DNA from: a virus
Virus record (IMG/VR): IMGVR_UViG_3300047548_000719
Span: 1 to 25,886 of that record
Reading direction: 5' to 3' (one strand)
DNA length: 25,886 nt
Every line of letters starts with the position of its first letter. Position 1 is the first letter of the stretch. The position numbers were made by a program, and so were the translations under genes. Below are positions 6,921 to 14,854 of the stretch, piece by piece. The notes beneath the pieces are model-generated. The model made no database searches. It worked only from the letters and a program-made list of their open reading frames with translations, and was not told the DNA's origin.

Positions 6921-8519
6921 TTATTTTGCCTTATAGTCACACATAATGTGAGTAGGATATAGACCACCTTGTTTGTTTCTGATATTAACTTTAAAGTAAT
7001 ACTTATCAGATTCAAATACAACGTCTATTCTCTTGCCTTTTCCATCAATTCCTCCATAGTATACTACAGGTTCTGATGTAATAGTAGATGCTTTTTTGTT
7101 ATACTTCTGGTCTATTTTAAAGAATTGATCTTCACCCTTTCCAGCCGAGGCATAATAATAACCGTATCCTATACCTGAACTAACTAGGTTTTGTAGTTTA
7201 CCAATATCAGCAGATATCTTTTTAGGCTTGAACTGTCCTGCTTTACCTTTTTCGTAGTAGTTAAATACAGCACAGAATGATTTATTATCTATTCCCAATG
7301 TTTTAAGTAGAGCGATGCCATTAGGGTTTTTGATCTCACCTTTCTTGATCTCATCTGCTGGGAGTGTTTTTGCAACTCCAGAGTTAAAGAATGTTAATGT
7401 TCCACCAAATTTAGCAGATATATAGTATTCTTTACCTTCTTTTATTACAGTAATATCAGTTAAAGTCTCTGCTACACTTTCACCAGAAAATGATACAACA
7501 GGGCCTGCGGAACTAAATGCCAGAGGTCTAGGTTTATTTGCACTACCGTCTAAACGGACAGTAAAGTTACCTTTTTTTAAACCTAGTTCATTAGCTATTT
7601 TACTAATAAGAACTGGATGATTATATGATTCAGCATTTTGTTTAGTAAGACCTTCTTTAGATAGCTTTTCAAGATCTCCTGCTAAACTACCTTCAAAACC
7701 AAGTCCTTTTGATTTAACACCACGACCACCTCTTGAACCTTCACCAAACTTAATGTTTAGTCCATTCCACTTAATATTTCCACCTGGTTGGAGGTCTTGT
7801 CCTGTTACTTTTTTAATGGCTGCAAGAGCTTTTTTATCTGTTTGAAACTTTCTTGTTATATTAACAAAATTAGGTTTTTGAGGATCTAATGATATAGGAT
7901 CTTCAATATCAGATATAGCTCTTAATGATTTATAAAGTGCTTTTATATTAGGATCTTTTATTTCTTTGTCTGACTTAGGAAAGTCTGTGTAAGCTTCTGC
8001 TCTTAATATACTCTCTAATATTCTAGATTCTGTTAACTCCTCTTCTCCTCCTGCTGCAGGTTCTGTTTCAGGTGTTGGTCCAGCTTCTGTATCTGGTCCT
8101 TCTTGATCACGAGTTGATTTTTCTGCACCTTCTGGACCTTGTGTCTTTAATGGGTTACCGAATCTAAGTAGTCTAGAGATAGCAACCATGCAACGTTCTT
8201 TCTCACCTATTGACATCAAATAGTATTTCTTACCTTGTACAGTTGCTTCATAAGCTTTGCCCATGAACTGTAAAAAGAAGAACTGTCCATTATGAAGAAC
8301 GATCTTAAATGTAGTTGGCTTAGGTGCTACTACATATATACCAGTGATGTACTCTTCAAATGACGGGGTCATCAAGTACTCTAAGGTCTTCTTGAGTCCT
8401 GCATACTTTCTCAATATGAATTGCATAGGATCATCCTCAAACGTAGATGTTTCAGGCTCCATCCTATCTAACTCTTTTAAGAGTATCGTCTTTAATATAT
8501 CGTGCTTAGACACAGGCAT
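6921..8519 (-). CDS. Large conserved phage protein, possible nuclease-fold domain (532 aa)
   Basis: An N-terminal domain (residues 1-125, MPVSKHDILKTILLKELDRM onwards) is joined by a Pro/Glu/Gly-rich linker (about 125-160) to a helical part and a larger C-terminal domain. The C-terminal domain contains LISKIANELGLKKGNFTVRL and a segment TDITVIKEGKEYYISAKFGG. The spacing D-x(10)-YISAK resembles the D...(D/E/S)-x-K core of PD-(D/E)XK nucleases, but no other catalytic residue can be placed confidently. The linker end (ELTESRILESILRAEA) holds several E-x sites like those cut by prohead proteases. I recall the C-terminal part from marine T4-like phages without a function. Packaging inside the head is possible but inferred. 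Confidence 0.6.
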   Translation of the reverse strand: MPVSKHDILKTILLKELDRMEPETSTFEDDPMQFILRKYAGLKKTLEYLMTPSFEEYITGIYVVAPKPTTFKIVLHNGQFFFLQFMGKAYEATVQGKKYYLMSIGEKERCMVAISRLLRFGNPLKTQGPEGAEKSTRDQEGPDTEAGPTPETEPAAGGEEELTESRILESILRAEAYTDFPKSDKEIKDPNIKALYKSLRAISDIEDPISLDPQKPNFVNITRKFQTDKKALAAIKKVTGQDLQPGGNIKWNGLNIKFGEGSRGGRGVKSKGLGFEGSLAGDLEKLSKEGLTKQNAESYNHPVLISKIANELGLKKGNFTVRLDGSANKPRPLAFSSAGPVVSFSGESVAETLTDITVIKEGKEYYISAKFGGTLTFFNSGVAKTLPADEIKKGEIKNPNGIALLKTLGIDNKSFCAVFNYYEKGKAGQFKPKKISADIGKLQNLVSSGIGYGYYYASAGKGEDQFFKIDQKYNKKASTITSEPVVYYGGIDGKGKRIDVVFESDKYYFKVNIRNKQGGLYPTHIMCDYKAK

Positions 8520-8521
8520 TC

Positions 8522-9238
8522 TTATTTTGCTTTTTTAGCAGCGCTCTTCCACATTGCAGCGGCAGCTACTTTTTGTCCTCTTTCTTTTGAACCGTATTTT
8601 TCAGCAGCAGCTTTAGCTATCTTCTCAAAGCCTTTGCCTTTCTTTCCAATATCTTTTCCAGATTTAGCTTTCTTTGAAATAGCCGACTTTTGCTTCTTTG
8701 TAAGACCAGCTGATGGTTTTTTCTTTGCTTCATCTACACCTGTATCATATTCAGTATCGTAATCATGAATTTCTGTGTCACCATAATCTTCATCATCATC
8801 TTCACCTAGAATGTTTTCCATAAGACTAGCTAAACTCATATTGTGCTCATCATCTACTGGCTCTTCTTCAGTACCATCTGGAAGTTCGTCGATATCTTCT
8901 TCACCATGGCTATATTCATGATAGTTCTTTGAAGCTTGATTAATATAGTTCTCTGCATTAGTGATATGATCTTGAATCCAAGCCGGGATATCTTTCTCAT
9001 CTTGACCTAACAAGTTCATTAACTGACTTGCTGAACTTATGATTGACTTAAGGCTATTTTGTGCCATTGATACTTCATGGTCTCCTTCTTTCATACCTTT
9101 TTTTGCACGAAGAGCAGCAAAGTCTGCGCCTGTGATTTTATCTTTAGGCTCAGCAGCTCCAGCAATTTTCTTTTGCTTTGGACTCAACTCTTCTGCTTCA
9201 GAAAGTAGTCTCTTCTTAAGTTCAGTGATGTTTATCAT
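8522..9238 (-). CDS. Putative internal head protein with acidic centre and basic C-terminus (238 aa)
   Basis: The first residues MINITELKKRLLSEA match the leader pattern of this block and end in LSE/A, like a prohead protease site. Then come a helical domain (about 60-110, with IPAWIQDHITNAENYINQAS), a strongly acidic stretch (about 112-165) and a Lys/Ala-rich C-terminal module (about 175-238) with SKKAKSGKDIGKKGKGFEKI and AAAAMWKSA. I recall the last module from small phage and bacterial proteins of unknown function. The charge pattern suits DNA contact at the C-terminus. It lies 2 bases upstream of the 532-codon gene and overlaps the preceding gene by a few bases. Its fate as a packaged protein is inference. 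Confidence 0.6.
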   Translation of the reverse strand: MINITELKKRLLSEAEELSPKQKKIAGAAEPKDKITGADFAALRAKKGMKEGDHEVSMAQNSLKSIISSASQLMNLLGQDEKDIPAWIQDHITNAENYINQASKNYHEYSHGEEDIDELPDGTEEEPVDDEHNMSLASLMENILGEDDDEDYGDTEIHDYDTEYDTGVDEAKKKPSAGLTKKQKSAISKKAKSGKDIGKKGKGFEKIAKAAAEKYGSKERGQKVAAAAMWKSAAKKAK

Positions 9239-9510
9239 TTCTTTTTCTTTTTGTCTAATTTTCTTTTTACTATTTCTCTAGTCCTATCCATTTTTCTGGC
9301 ATAGGCTGGATCTTCTTTACGATTAAAGTTAGCTTGTTGATTCAATGAGCCTGTAATTCTACTCATATTACCTTTTCTAGTTCTGATCAACCAATTTGCC
9401 AACTTTTCTGCCGACAACTTTCTGAATTTACCTTTTGCATCAGGTGCATTAGAGTGGTGAAACTTCAACCTCTCTTCAGCTAATTCAGTTAATATATCGA
9501 TTAGTCTCAT
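9235..9510 (-). CDS. Small basic phage protein with leader-like N-terminus (91 aa)
   Basis: The ATG at 9510 overlaps the upstream stop as ATGA, and the resulting N-terminus MRLIDILTELAEERLKFHHS matches the leader on neighbouring genes, which decides this start over an open frame reaching 9543. The body has ANWLIRTRKGNMSRITGSLN and then a Lys/Arg-rich tail ending KKKKK. I recall this WLIxTRKGNMxRITGSLNQQ pattern as a common uncharacterised protein of marine T4-like phages. The strong positive charge suggests DNA or RNA contact. No catalytic motif is visible. Confidence 0.65.
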   Translation of the reverse strand: MRLIDILTELAEERLKFHHSNAPDAKGKFRKLSAEKLANWLIRTRKGNMSRITGSLNQQANFNRKEDPAYARKMDRTREIVKRKLDKKKKK

Positions 9511-9794
9511 TTTTTCTTCTTTGACTTTCTTGCTCTCTTCCATAACTTCTTATCTACTTTTCTTGCTCCACCTTTACCAGTCACAAATGAGTTTACTCGG
9601 CCCATACCCCACTGATGTTGTGAAACACCAGGACGGTGCCCAGTTTTCCAAGCAGCTAATCCTTTAGCGTAAACACTCTTGAGTATTGACTTAGATATGC
9701 CAGTAGCTTTTGCCTTATTAGACAGTGCCTTTTCTACTTCAGCACTATACTCTAATATAAGTATTTGTTTTAATATCTGTAAGTCTAAACTCAT
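9507..9794 (-). CDS. Small basic conserved phage protein, DUF5824-like (95 aa)
   Basis: After an N-terminal helix (MSLDLQILKQILILEYSAEV) comes a conserved core SVYAKGLAAWKTGHRPGVSQ followed by QWGMGRVNSF, and a C-terminal KKLWKRARKSKKKK. The AAWKTGHRPG...QWGxxRVNSF pattern is one I associate with a small uncharacterised phage family (DUF5824-like, from memory). It is very basic. The N-terminal helix resembles the leader of its neighbours and ends ILE. It overlaps the gene before it and the gene after it by four bases each (ATGA). The function is unknown; DNA binding is plausible. Confidence 0.65.
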   Translation of the reverse strand: MSLDLQILKQILILEYSAEVEKALSNKAKATGISKSILKSVYAKGLAAWKTGHRPGVSQHQWGMGRVNSFVTGKGGARKVDKKLWKRARKSKKKK

Positions 9795-10387
9795 AGTTTA
9801 CCTTGGCCCATTAATCTATATGTCTTAGCTCTAAGCTTCTTAACTGAATCACGAATAGCCAGATATTCTGGGTTATCTTTTGCTCTGTCTAGAAACTTTA
9901 CTAGATCATCTAACCTTTTATATAGCTCTTTTGGCTTTACTTCATAAGAAACATCCCAACTAACCTTTCCTGTTTCAGGGTCTAGACTAGTCAATTTTGT
10001 TTCTGGTTCAGGAATTGAAGCCGGATCAATGTCCTCATTCTTTTTACCAAACCTCTTCTCATAGGCAGAAGTAGCAGCACTCTTCTTAGTCTTATACTTC
10101 TTGGTCTTACCTTTGTCAGCATAATCAGCTTCCCACTTTCCATAAGCAGAAGGATCATCTGACTTCAACTTCTTTACTCTATCGATCTCACGCTTCATTG
10201 CTGCAGCGTCCTTGGTCAAATATGCAGGGTTGATTTTACCTTTCTTTTTTTTCTTGGCTTCACTTACTCTAACACAGTTAGGAACCATTTTATCACCTTT
10301 CTTCTTCATTCCTTGCTGTTCATAACCATCCCAACAAGCTTCTTGAAGATTAACGGCTTCTTTTAATATGTCTATGAGTTTGATCAA
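9791..10387 (-). CDS. Conserved phage protein with capsid-leader-like N-terminus, TTG start (198 aa)
   Basis: The start is a TTG overlapping the upstream stop as TTGA. It is supported because it gives MIKLIDILKEA, nearly identical to the N-terminus of the P-loop kinase gene at 16,223. Two further potential cut sites follow: NLQE/A before a module CWDGYEQQGMKKKGDKMVPN, and VSE/A before a Lys-rich stretch. The middle (about 55-115: YLTKDAAAMKREIDRVKKLK and a KSAATSAYEKRFGKK end) and a helical C-terminus complete it. I recall the CWDGYxQxGMKKKG..MVPNCV module from many marine phages with no known role. The apparent leader and internal E/A sites suggest a packaged, processed protein. Confidence 0.65.
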   Translation of the reverse strand: MIKLIDILKEAVNLQEACWDGYEQQGMKKKGDKMVPNCVRVSEAKKKKKGKINPAYLTKDAAAMKREIDRVKKLKSDDPSAYGKWEADYADKGKTKKYKTKKSAATSAYEKRFGKKNEDIDPASIPEPETKLTSLDPETGKVSWDVSYEVKPKELYKRLDDLVKFLDRAKDNPEYLAIRDSVKKLRAKTYRLMGQGKL

Positions 10388-10644
10388 AGTTTGGTTATTT
10401 TAACTGTTAGGCTACCGGTTCCTTTAATAGCACGATGCCACACATATCTAGGAATAAATATCTGCCCTTTAATTAAAGTGGGTAGTTGATTGTCTAATTG
10501 AATCTGCCAATCAGTTGGATCAGTTGCTTCAACAATACGGTCTTCTTGATCACGATGCCACATTAATTCTGTAGGATCTATGTCTTGATCAAACACTCTT
10601 GTAACAGTGTTAGCTTCACTTTTTATTTCCTGGTAAGGTCTCAT
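10384..10644 (-). CDS. Small cupin-like phage protein (86 aa)
   Basis: The sequence MWHRDQEDRIVEATDPTDWQ leads to a segment LDNQLPTLIKGQIFIPRYVW followed by HRAIKGTGSLTVKI. This pattern (WHRD..DR, W.x.QLDNxLP, G..FIP...HR..KG...L.V.I) is one I recall from a small phage family with a cupin-like beta-barrel look, although no complete metal site can be demonstrated here. It overlaps the preceding gene by 29 bases and the following gene by four. Its role in the phage is unknown. Confidence 0.6.
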   Translation of the reverse strand: MRPYQEIKSEANTVTRVFDQDIDPTELMWHRDQEDRIVEATDPTDWQIQLDNQLPTLIKGQIFIPRYVWHRAIKGTGSLTVKITKL

Positions 10645-11248
10645 TGATATCGTAATAATATGAATCTGTGTCTTCTGATACCCATCTATCTGAAACAGAC
10701 TCTACATTTAATAGCTCTGTGTCTACTTTTATCTTTTTTGGTTCAACAGGAAACTCTTTTGTTACCCAGTTAGAATCTTTCCAGAATAACCTATTGTTAG
10801 GCTGACATAATAAATAACCATCATCTGCTACCAAAACATGACCACATTTATAATCAGAAGGCTCATTAGAATAAGTGTTGTTTTGCCAATCAATTGTGAA
10901 CATGTAAGTAGCCCAAACAAATGTCTTATCTCTCAATATTACTTTGCACTTTTTATCTTTCAAGAAGTCGTATTTGATTATAGCAGCATCTGAACCAAAA
11001 CAATCCCAAAGCTGTTTGAAATGAAATGGTAGGTCTTTTACAGGAGGTTTGATATATATCTCAGACAAAGGAACCCTCGACCTTAACATGCCATAATCGG
11101 TCATGATGTGAAAGGTCAATATCTTAGAGTCAACAGACTGTACTCCAAATGCATAGCAGTTGTGGAAGATCTTGTCGTCTTTCTGGTCTTTTGTAAAGTA
11201 AGACTGCTTTACTAGACACTTAAACCCTTCTATATTGTAGTTTAGCAT
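10616..11248 (-). CDS. Conserved phage protein of unknown function (210 aa)
   Basis: The protein is rich in aromatic residues, with the segments FHFKQLWDCFGSDAAIIKYD, MFTIDWQNN and KCGHVLVADDGYLLCQPNNR. The LWDCFS..., FTIDWxx and HxLxxDxGxxxLQPNNR motifs recur in an uncharacterised family that I recall from diverse tailed phages. It looks like a folded beta-rich enzyme or binding protein, but no catalytic residues are evident. It begins 5 bases after the end of the upstream gene, so it is in the same transcript. It carries no leader-like N-terminus. Confidence 0.6.
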   Translation of the reverse strand: MLNYNIEGFKCLVKQSYFTKDQKDDKIFHNCYAFGVQSVDSKILTFHIMTDYGMLRSRVPLSEIYIKPPVKDLPFHFKQLWDCFGSDAAIIKYDFLKDKKCKVILRDKTFVWATYMFTIDWQNNTYSNEPSDYKCGHVLVADDGYLLCQPNNRLFWKDSNWVTKEFPVEPKKIKVDTELLNVESVSDRWVSEDTDSYYYDINETLPGNKK

Positions 11249-11252
11249 ACTA

Positions 11253-12056
11253 TTACCAGAATCCTGAGAAGTTAGATTTTAAACCTAACAACTTGGCGTA
11301 TCTTGGTAAGCGGCAAGACCAGTATTTAGGAGTTGTCTTGTCTTTAGCTTGTGAACATTTGTGTCTAGCTGCAAAACTTCTCCTAGCTTCTGGATTGTTA
11401 ATCTTAGCAGAAAGGCCAGATGTATCACCGAAAGATACTTTCTTGATGCCTCCACCAGGTTTACGTACATAAACGTAAAACTTCTTAGAGCCACCACGCT
11501 TAGGTTTATTTAATTCAGGCTGCTTCTTCTTTGCTTTCTTTTTAACTTCTAGTAAGAAGTCAATAGTCATTGGAAAGTCTAGAGGTACTTTTACACCATT
11601 GTAGATACCAGTAGTACCTAGGTCAGTGTTTTGAAAATACCACTCATCTTGTTCAGATAATTGAAGCTTGCCTGTTTCGTATAATGATCTTGCCTCTTCA
11701 AATAAGGCTAGAAAATTTGTAGATTGTGGACGGTAAATAGACTCGTTAAGATCAATCTTATTGTCTAAATGGTAAGCTAGTCCTTCTGAGATAAGAAGTC
11801 TGTTAGCTGTTTCGTGCAGTTGTAGTTTATTTTCTGTTCTGTAGCAGTCGCATCCATCATCATAACCTTCCGGACCTTTATATGCTGGGCTGTTAGGCTG
11901 TTTCTCTTCTAAACCTGCTTTAGTCAGTTTATCGTAGTATTTAGGATCTTCTTTAAGGTGATCTAAAGCTATCTTTAAGGCGACACGTTTGTCGTCAGTA
12001 TGCTCCATCTCAACTTCAATACCCTTTTTAATTTGGTCGATTGAAGGTTGTTTCAT
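11253..12056 (-). CDS. Multi-module conserved phage protein (267 aa)
   Basis: Three modules are visible. Residues 1-50 (IEVEMEHTDDKRVALKIALD, HLKEDPKYYDKL) match a short module that I recall as DUF5661-like. Residues 112-165 (ALFEEARSLYETGKLQLSEQ, YNGVKVPLDFP) match a module found on many marine phage proteins. Residues 190-267 (KKFYVYVRKPGGGIKKVSFG, RHKCSQAKDKTTPKYWSCRL) form a basic Cys/His-containing module. The last junction is FLLE/VKKKAKKK, resembling a prohead protease site, and LISE/G, LNE/S and FEE/A occur earlier. The start overlaps the upstream stop as TAATG. The function is unknown; the modular layout suggests a precursor that is cleaved. Confidence 0.6.
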   Translation of the reverse strand: MKQPSIDQIKKGIEVEMEHTDDKRVALKIALDHLKEDPKYYDKLTKAGLEEKQPNSPAYKGPEGYDDGCDCYRTENKLQLHETANRLLISEGLAYHLDNKIDLNESIYRPQSTNFLALFEEARSLYETGKLQLSEQDEWYFQNTDLGTTGIYNGVKVPLDFPMTIDFLLEVKKKAKKKQPELNKPKRGGSKKFYVYVRKPGGGIKKVSFGDTSGLSAKINNPEARRSFAARHKCSQAKDKTTPKYWSCRLPRYAKLLGLKSNFSGFW

Positions 12057-12427
12057 TACTGTAGGAATTTAAGTCTATATCTAGCTTCTTCAATTAACTC
12101 AACTATCTCATCAACTTGATTCTGAATATAAGAGTCTTGTGGAATTTGCTTTCTGATTGTCTCAACAAACTTGCAAAGACCGTCAAAGTACATTCTAGCG
12201 TTATTATCTTCACGAATAGTATCGGCCATCTTATAGCCAGTTATGATACCATAGCGACCTTGTATACCTTCTGCTAATTTATCTAATACAGGAACAATAC
12301 CTTCATAATAGGCTTGTAAAGCTCTATGCATAGCATCTGAACCTACACCTTGTGATTGCAAATGGTACACATGTGCTTGTGTTCTAGACTGCATTAATGT
12401 TCCTATGAATAGTCCTACTGCTTCCAT
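12056..12427 (-). CDS. Helical phage protein, DUF5856-like (123 aa)
   Basis: An all-helical small protein starts MEAVGLFIGTLMQSRTQAHV and contains HLQSQGVGSDAMHRALQAYY and GRYGIITGYKM. The pattern SRTQAHxxHLQ...HxAL..YYxGI...D.L.E..QG.YGI is one I associate with a phage family (DUF5856-like, from memory) that resembles a Dps/ferritin-type four-helix bundle. The His and Glu residues could suit metal binding but this is not demonstrable here. It lies 3 bases downstream of the DUF3008-like gene, and its stop overlaps the next start. Confidence 0.6.
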   Translation of the reverse strand: MEAVGLFIGTLMQSRTQAHVYHLQSQGVGSDAMHRALQAYYEGIVPVLDKLAEGIQGRYGIITGYKMADTIREDNNARMYFDGLCKFVETIRKQIPQDSYIQNQVDEIVELIEEARYRLKFLQ

Positions 12428-12430
12428 TAT

Positions 12431-13348
12431 TTATTTTTTATATAGATATACTGGTTCTCCTAATCCGTGTTTGTCTTTACCAACCATTTTATAAACTGTA
12501 GAAATATCAAAGCTAGATGGGTCAAAATCTCCTACTTTAGTACCTTCTCCTGATTGTTTAAAATCTACTCTTGCAAAAATCTTTTTGTCTCCATTAAGAT
12601 CCCAAAAGCCATGGCTAACTTTGTCATACAACTTTTTTGCTTTAGGAAATTTTGAAAGAAGCGTCTCTTCATCATGAATGTCTTTTACAAAACTAATATC
12701 CATTTTTTTATCGTCAGCTTCTTTCAACTCTTTTTTATCTTCTGCCTTTTCTATTTGCTTTTTACTCTTCTCTATTCTCTCTAACTTAGTCATTAAATCA
12801 TCGATCTGTGTAGCGATCTTAGCGATGTGCTCTTTATGCTTACTAGCACTTTTAGGATCATCTTTAGCTAGAGTCAAATGCTCTTTACGCTTCTTTTCAA
12901 GCTGATCAATTGCCTTTTTGATTTTACCAGATGTAGTATCTTTTTTTTCTTCTAGAGCAATTGCCTCATCACAATACTTTTGGTATGCTTCAGCTGCAAT
13001 TTGTTGTGCATCTTCAGCAGTAGCATGAACAGAATGAACATCATTCATGTTTATATTAAGAGGCTGGATTCCTTCAAGTGGATTGATCTCACATACCATT
13101 TTCTCAGCAGTCATACCATCCATTGGCTTACGAACCAAGAACATAGTTGGGATAGCCATCTCTTCTTTCTTTACTTTCTTAGGAAGCCCTTTATGTTTAG
13201 TAGAAGCAAAGTCTTTTACATCTGACTTTTTCATTGACTTAGCCATTTGTTGAGCCTTTTTAGAAGCTTTTCCTGGTTTTAATTGACCAGTTTGTAGGGC
13301 GTGAACAATACCCATCAATCTTTGCTGCTGTTTAGATGTAGCTGGCAT
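12431..13348 (-). CDS. DUF3008-like N-terminus fused to a coiled-coil protein (305 aa)
   Basis: Residues 1-55 (MPATSKQQQRLMGIVHALQT, AQQMAKSMKKSDVKDFAST, KHKGLP) look like the DUF3008 type of small basic protein that is usually free-standing. Here it continues into a mid domain (about 65-135), a strongly charged coiled coil (about 135-215) and a C-terminal domain (about 220-305, GFWDLNGDKKIFARVDFKQS). LKEADDKK near 213 resembles an (L)-x-E/A cut site. The ATG at 13348 is 17 bases downstream of an ATATTTAT box that is embedded in the last codons of the upstream gene, so it probably starts a late transcript. The role is unknown; a head-internal or scaffold-like part is possible. Confidence 0.6.
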   Translation of the reverse strand: MPATSKQQQRLMGIVHALQTGQLKPGKASKKAQQMAKSMKKSDVKDFASTKHKGLPKKVKKEEMAIPTMFLVRKPMDGMTAEKMVCEINPLEGIQPLNINMNDVHSVHATAEDAQQIAAEAYQKYCDEAIALEEKKDTTSGKIKKAIDQLEKKRKEHLTLAKDDPKSASKHKEHIAKIATQIDDLMTKLERIEKSKKQIEKAEDKKELKEADDKKMDISFVKDIHDEETLLSKFPKAKKLYDKVSHGFWDLNGDKKIFARVDFKQSGEGTKVGDFDPSSFDISTVYKMVGKDKHGLGEPVYLYKK

Positions 13349-13364
13349 ATACTTTTAAGATTTA

Positions 13365-13943
13365 CTAATAAATATCTTGCTTCTTCCATTCGTCTATCTT
13401 CTTTTTGAGCTCTTCATAGATAGCAGATTTGTCTCCACCAGACCAAGATTCAATGTCTCCTTGCTCAGAAACGAATGTATCTTTATCTTCAAGCCATGAA
13501 TCTAGAGCTCTTTCGAAGTCTTCTAGGCTAGCATTCTTATTAGAATTGAGAATGTTTTTCTCATAGTCTTCGTACTTACCTTCTGCTTTAAGCTTAGTTT
13601 CCATATCAATCACACAATCAAGACACATCTGGTGAATAGCGAACATCTTCTTGTTAAGCTCGTTTACCTTCATAGGTTTCTTACAACTTGGGCAAGAGAT
13701 AGGAAGTATCGCTAAATGTTTGAGTTTGTCTAATTTAGTAATAGATTGTTTGATGCCATTTTTTATGGTCCACTTCTTGCCATCTTCTTCCCAGACATCA
13801 CCTTCTTTATGGTCTTGTATTTTACTTTCCCAGCCTGCTTGGACTTGGGTTCTATCACCAGATTTACCAGTGATTAGGTTTCGCATTCTTTGAACATCAC
13901 GTTTCGAAAACTCTTTCTTGAGTGTTGACTCATTTGGTATCAT
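13365..13943 (-). CDS. Zinc-finger-like conserved phage protein (192 aa)
   Basis: An N-terminal basic part (FSKRDVQRMRNLITGKSGDR) is followed by a small beta segment (EGDVWEEDGKKWTIKNGIKQ) and a probable zinc site, CPSC at about 94-97 paired with CLDC at about 117-120 (ISCPSCKKPMKVNELNKK, HQMCLDCV). The C-terminus is acidic and helical. I recall this combination (SKxDVQRMRNLI.GK, GDxWEENGKxWTIKNGIKQ) from marine T4-like phages with no assigned role. The last codons (GAT ATT TAT TAG) double as the ATATTTAT box for the next gene. Confidence 0.65.
   Translation of the reverse strand: MIPNESTLKKEFSKRDVQRMRNLITGKSGDRTQVQAGWESKIQDHKEGDVWEEDGKKWTIKNGIKQSITKLDKLKHLAILPISCPSCKKPMKVNELNKKMFAIHQMCLDCVIDMETKLKAEGKYEDYEKNILNSNKNASLEDFERALDSWLEDKDTFVSEQGDIESWSGGDKSAIYEELKKKIDEWKKQDIY
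13368..13375 (-). promoter_or_regulatory. ATATTTAT box embedded in the end of the zinc-finger gene
   Basis: The minus strand reads AAGATATTTATTAGTAAATC, so the box encodes the final Asp-Ile-Tyr and abuts the TAG stop of the upstream gene. It lies 17 bases before the ATG at 13348 and matches the consensus including AGTA. Conservation of the box inside coding sequence would be a strong test of function. Confidence 0.5.
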
Positions 13944-13948
13944 ACAAC

Positions 13949-14854
13949 TTATTTTAACCTGAATTTATCTAATATATTACTTGTCGCTTCAAATGATTTA
14001 TACATAATAGCAATACCACCAACTTCTTTCCAAGGTGCTAGGTTTGGATAGTAGTCATCAATTAACATTGAACTTCTGATCTCTTCTGGTGACTTGTCCT
14101 TGATCGCTTCATACTTCTTTCCAGTATTAGCAAACATAATATCTTTTGGCTGAGGAGAAAGATTTTCTCTGATCCACTCTAACTTGCCTTCTCTAGCGTA
14201 TATAAATTTGCCTGGGCTTGTCAATATGATTGGGTCATACTTGGATATCTTGGCCCATAATTCACGGCCACCTTTTAACCAAGGCATTTTTGACCAATAA
14301 ATTGGGCCTACTTTATCTACGGCTTCTTCCATAGCCTTTTGGCCTTTCTCTTTAGCGTACTCTCTAGGTGGAACACCGTAGTAGTGTTCAAACCTACTGT
14401 CGAAGTCACATAGCACACCGTCCATATCACAATAGATCTGAATGCTTCTAGACTTTTCTGCTTCATATATCTGTTTAAGTGAAGGAATAACTGTCTCATA
14501 AATGAGATCGTTAATGCGTCCGTAATCACGCATCATAATGCCTGCTAATGAGTTAGCTTCATTTTCGATATCAGAGCCAGTGTTTCCAGAACCTATTGTC
14601 AAACGACCTTCTTCATTTTGTTTATGGTGTATTAACTCGTGACCTAGTGTTCTAAGTATATCAGCTAAATTCCTATTACCTATATAAACTTCTAATGTCT
14701 TTGTACCAGGATTGTATTGGCCAAAACTACGACGGTCTACTGCCCAACTTCTTTTGTTGGCAAATTCGATTTTAGGCAACTCTTTTATTTGAAGCCTATT
14801 TTTAGCGAACTCAACAAAGTCTTCTATGATTGCTATTCTTTGTGGGTCTGTCAT
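13949..14854 (-). CDS. Zinc metallopeptidase-like domain fused to HAD (deoxy)nucleotidase-like domain (301 aa)
   Basis: Residues 1-130 hold a zincin signature HELIH (72-76) with a possible third ligand in IENEANSLAG (about 96-105), as in small metallopeptidase-like domains. Residues 138-301 are a HAD-fold phosphatase: motif I DMDGVLCDF (143-151), ILTSPG as motif II, and MLIDDYYPNLAPW as motif IV. This resembles 5'(3')-deoxyribonucleotidases. The join IYE/AEKSR at about 129-135 fits the (L/I)-x-E/A prohead protease site, so the halves could separate. The start overlaps the upstream nucleotidyltransferase stop as ATGA. The HAD substrate (nucleotide or polynucleotide end) is not known, and peptidase activity is inferred from the motif only. 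Confidence 0.8.
   Translation of the reverse strand: MTDPQRIAIIEDFVEFAKNRLQIKELPKIEFANKRSWAVDRRSFGQYNPGTKTLEVYIGNRNLADILRTLGHELIHHKQNEEGRLTIGSGNTGSDIENEANSLAGIMMRDYGRINDLIYETVIPSLKQIYEAEKSRSIQIYCDMDGVLCDFDSRFEHYYGVPPREYAKEKGQKAMEEAVDKVGPIYWSKMPWLKGGRELWAKISKYDPIILTSPGKFIYAREGKLEWIRENLSPQPKDIMFANTGKKYEAIKDKSPEEIRSSMLIDDYYPNLAPWKEVGGIAIMYKSFEATSNILDKFRLK

Noticed and set aside
10453-10460. ATATTTAT in coding orientation inside the cupin-like gene
   Set aside because: It encodes Ile-Phe-Ile of a conserved-looking strand and no gene starts within 60 bases downstream, so it is probably chance in AT-rich coding sequence.
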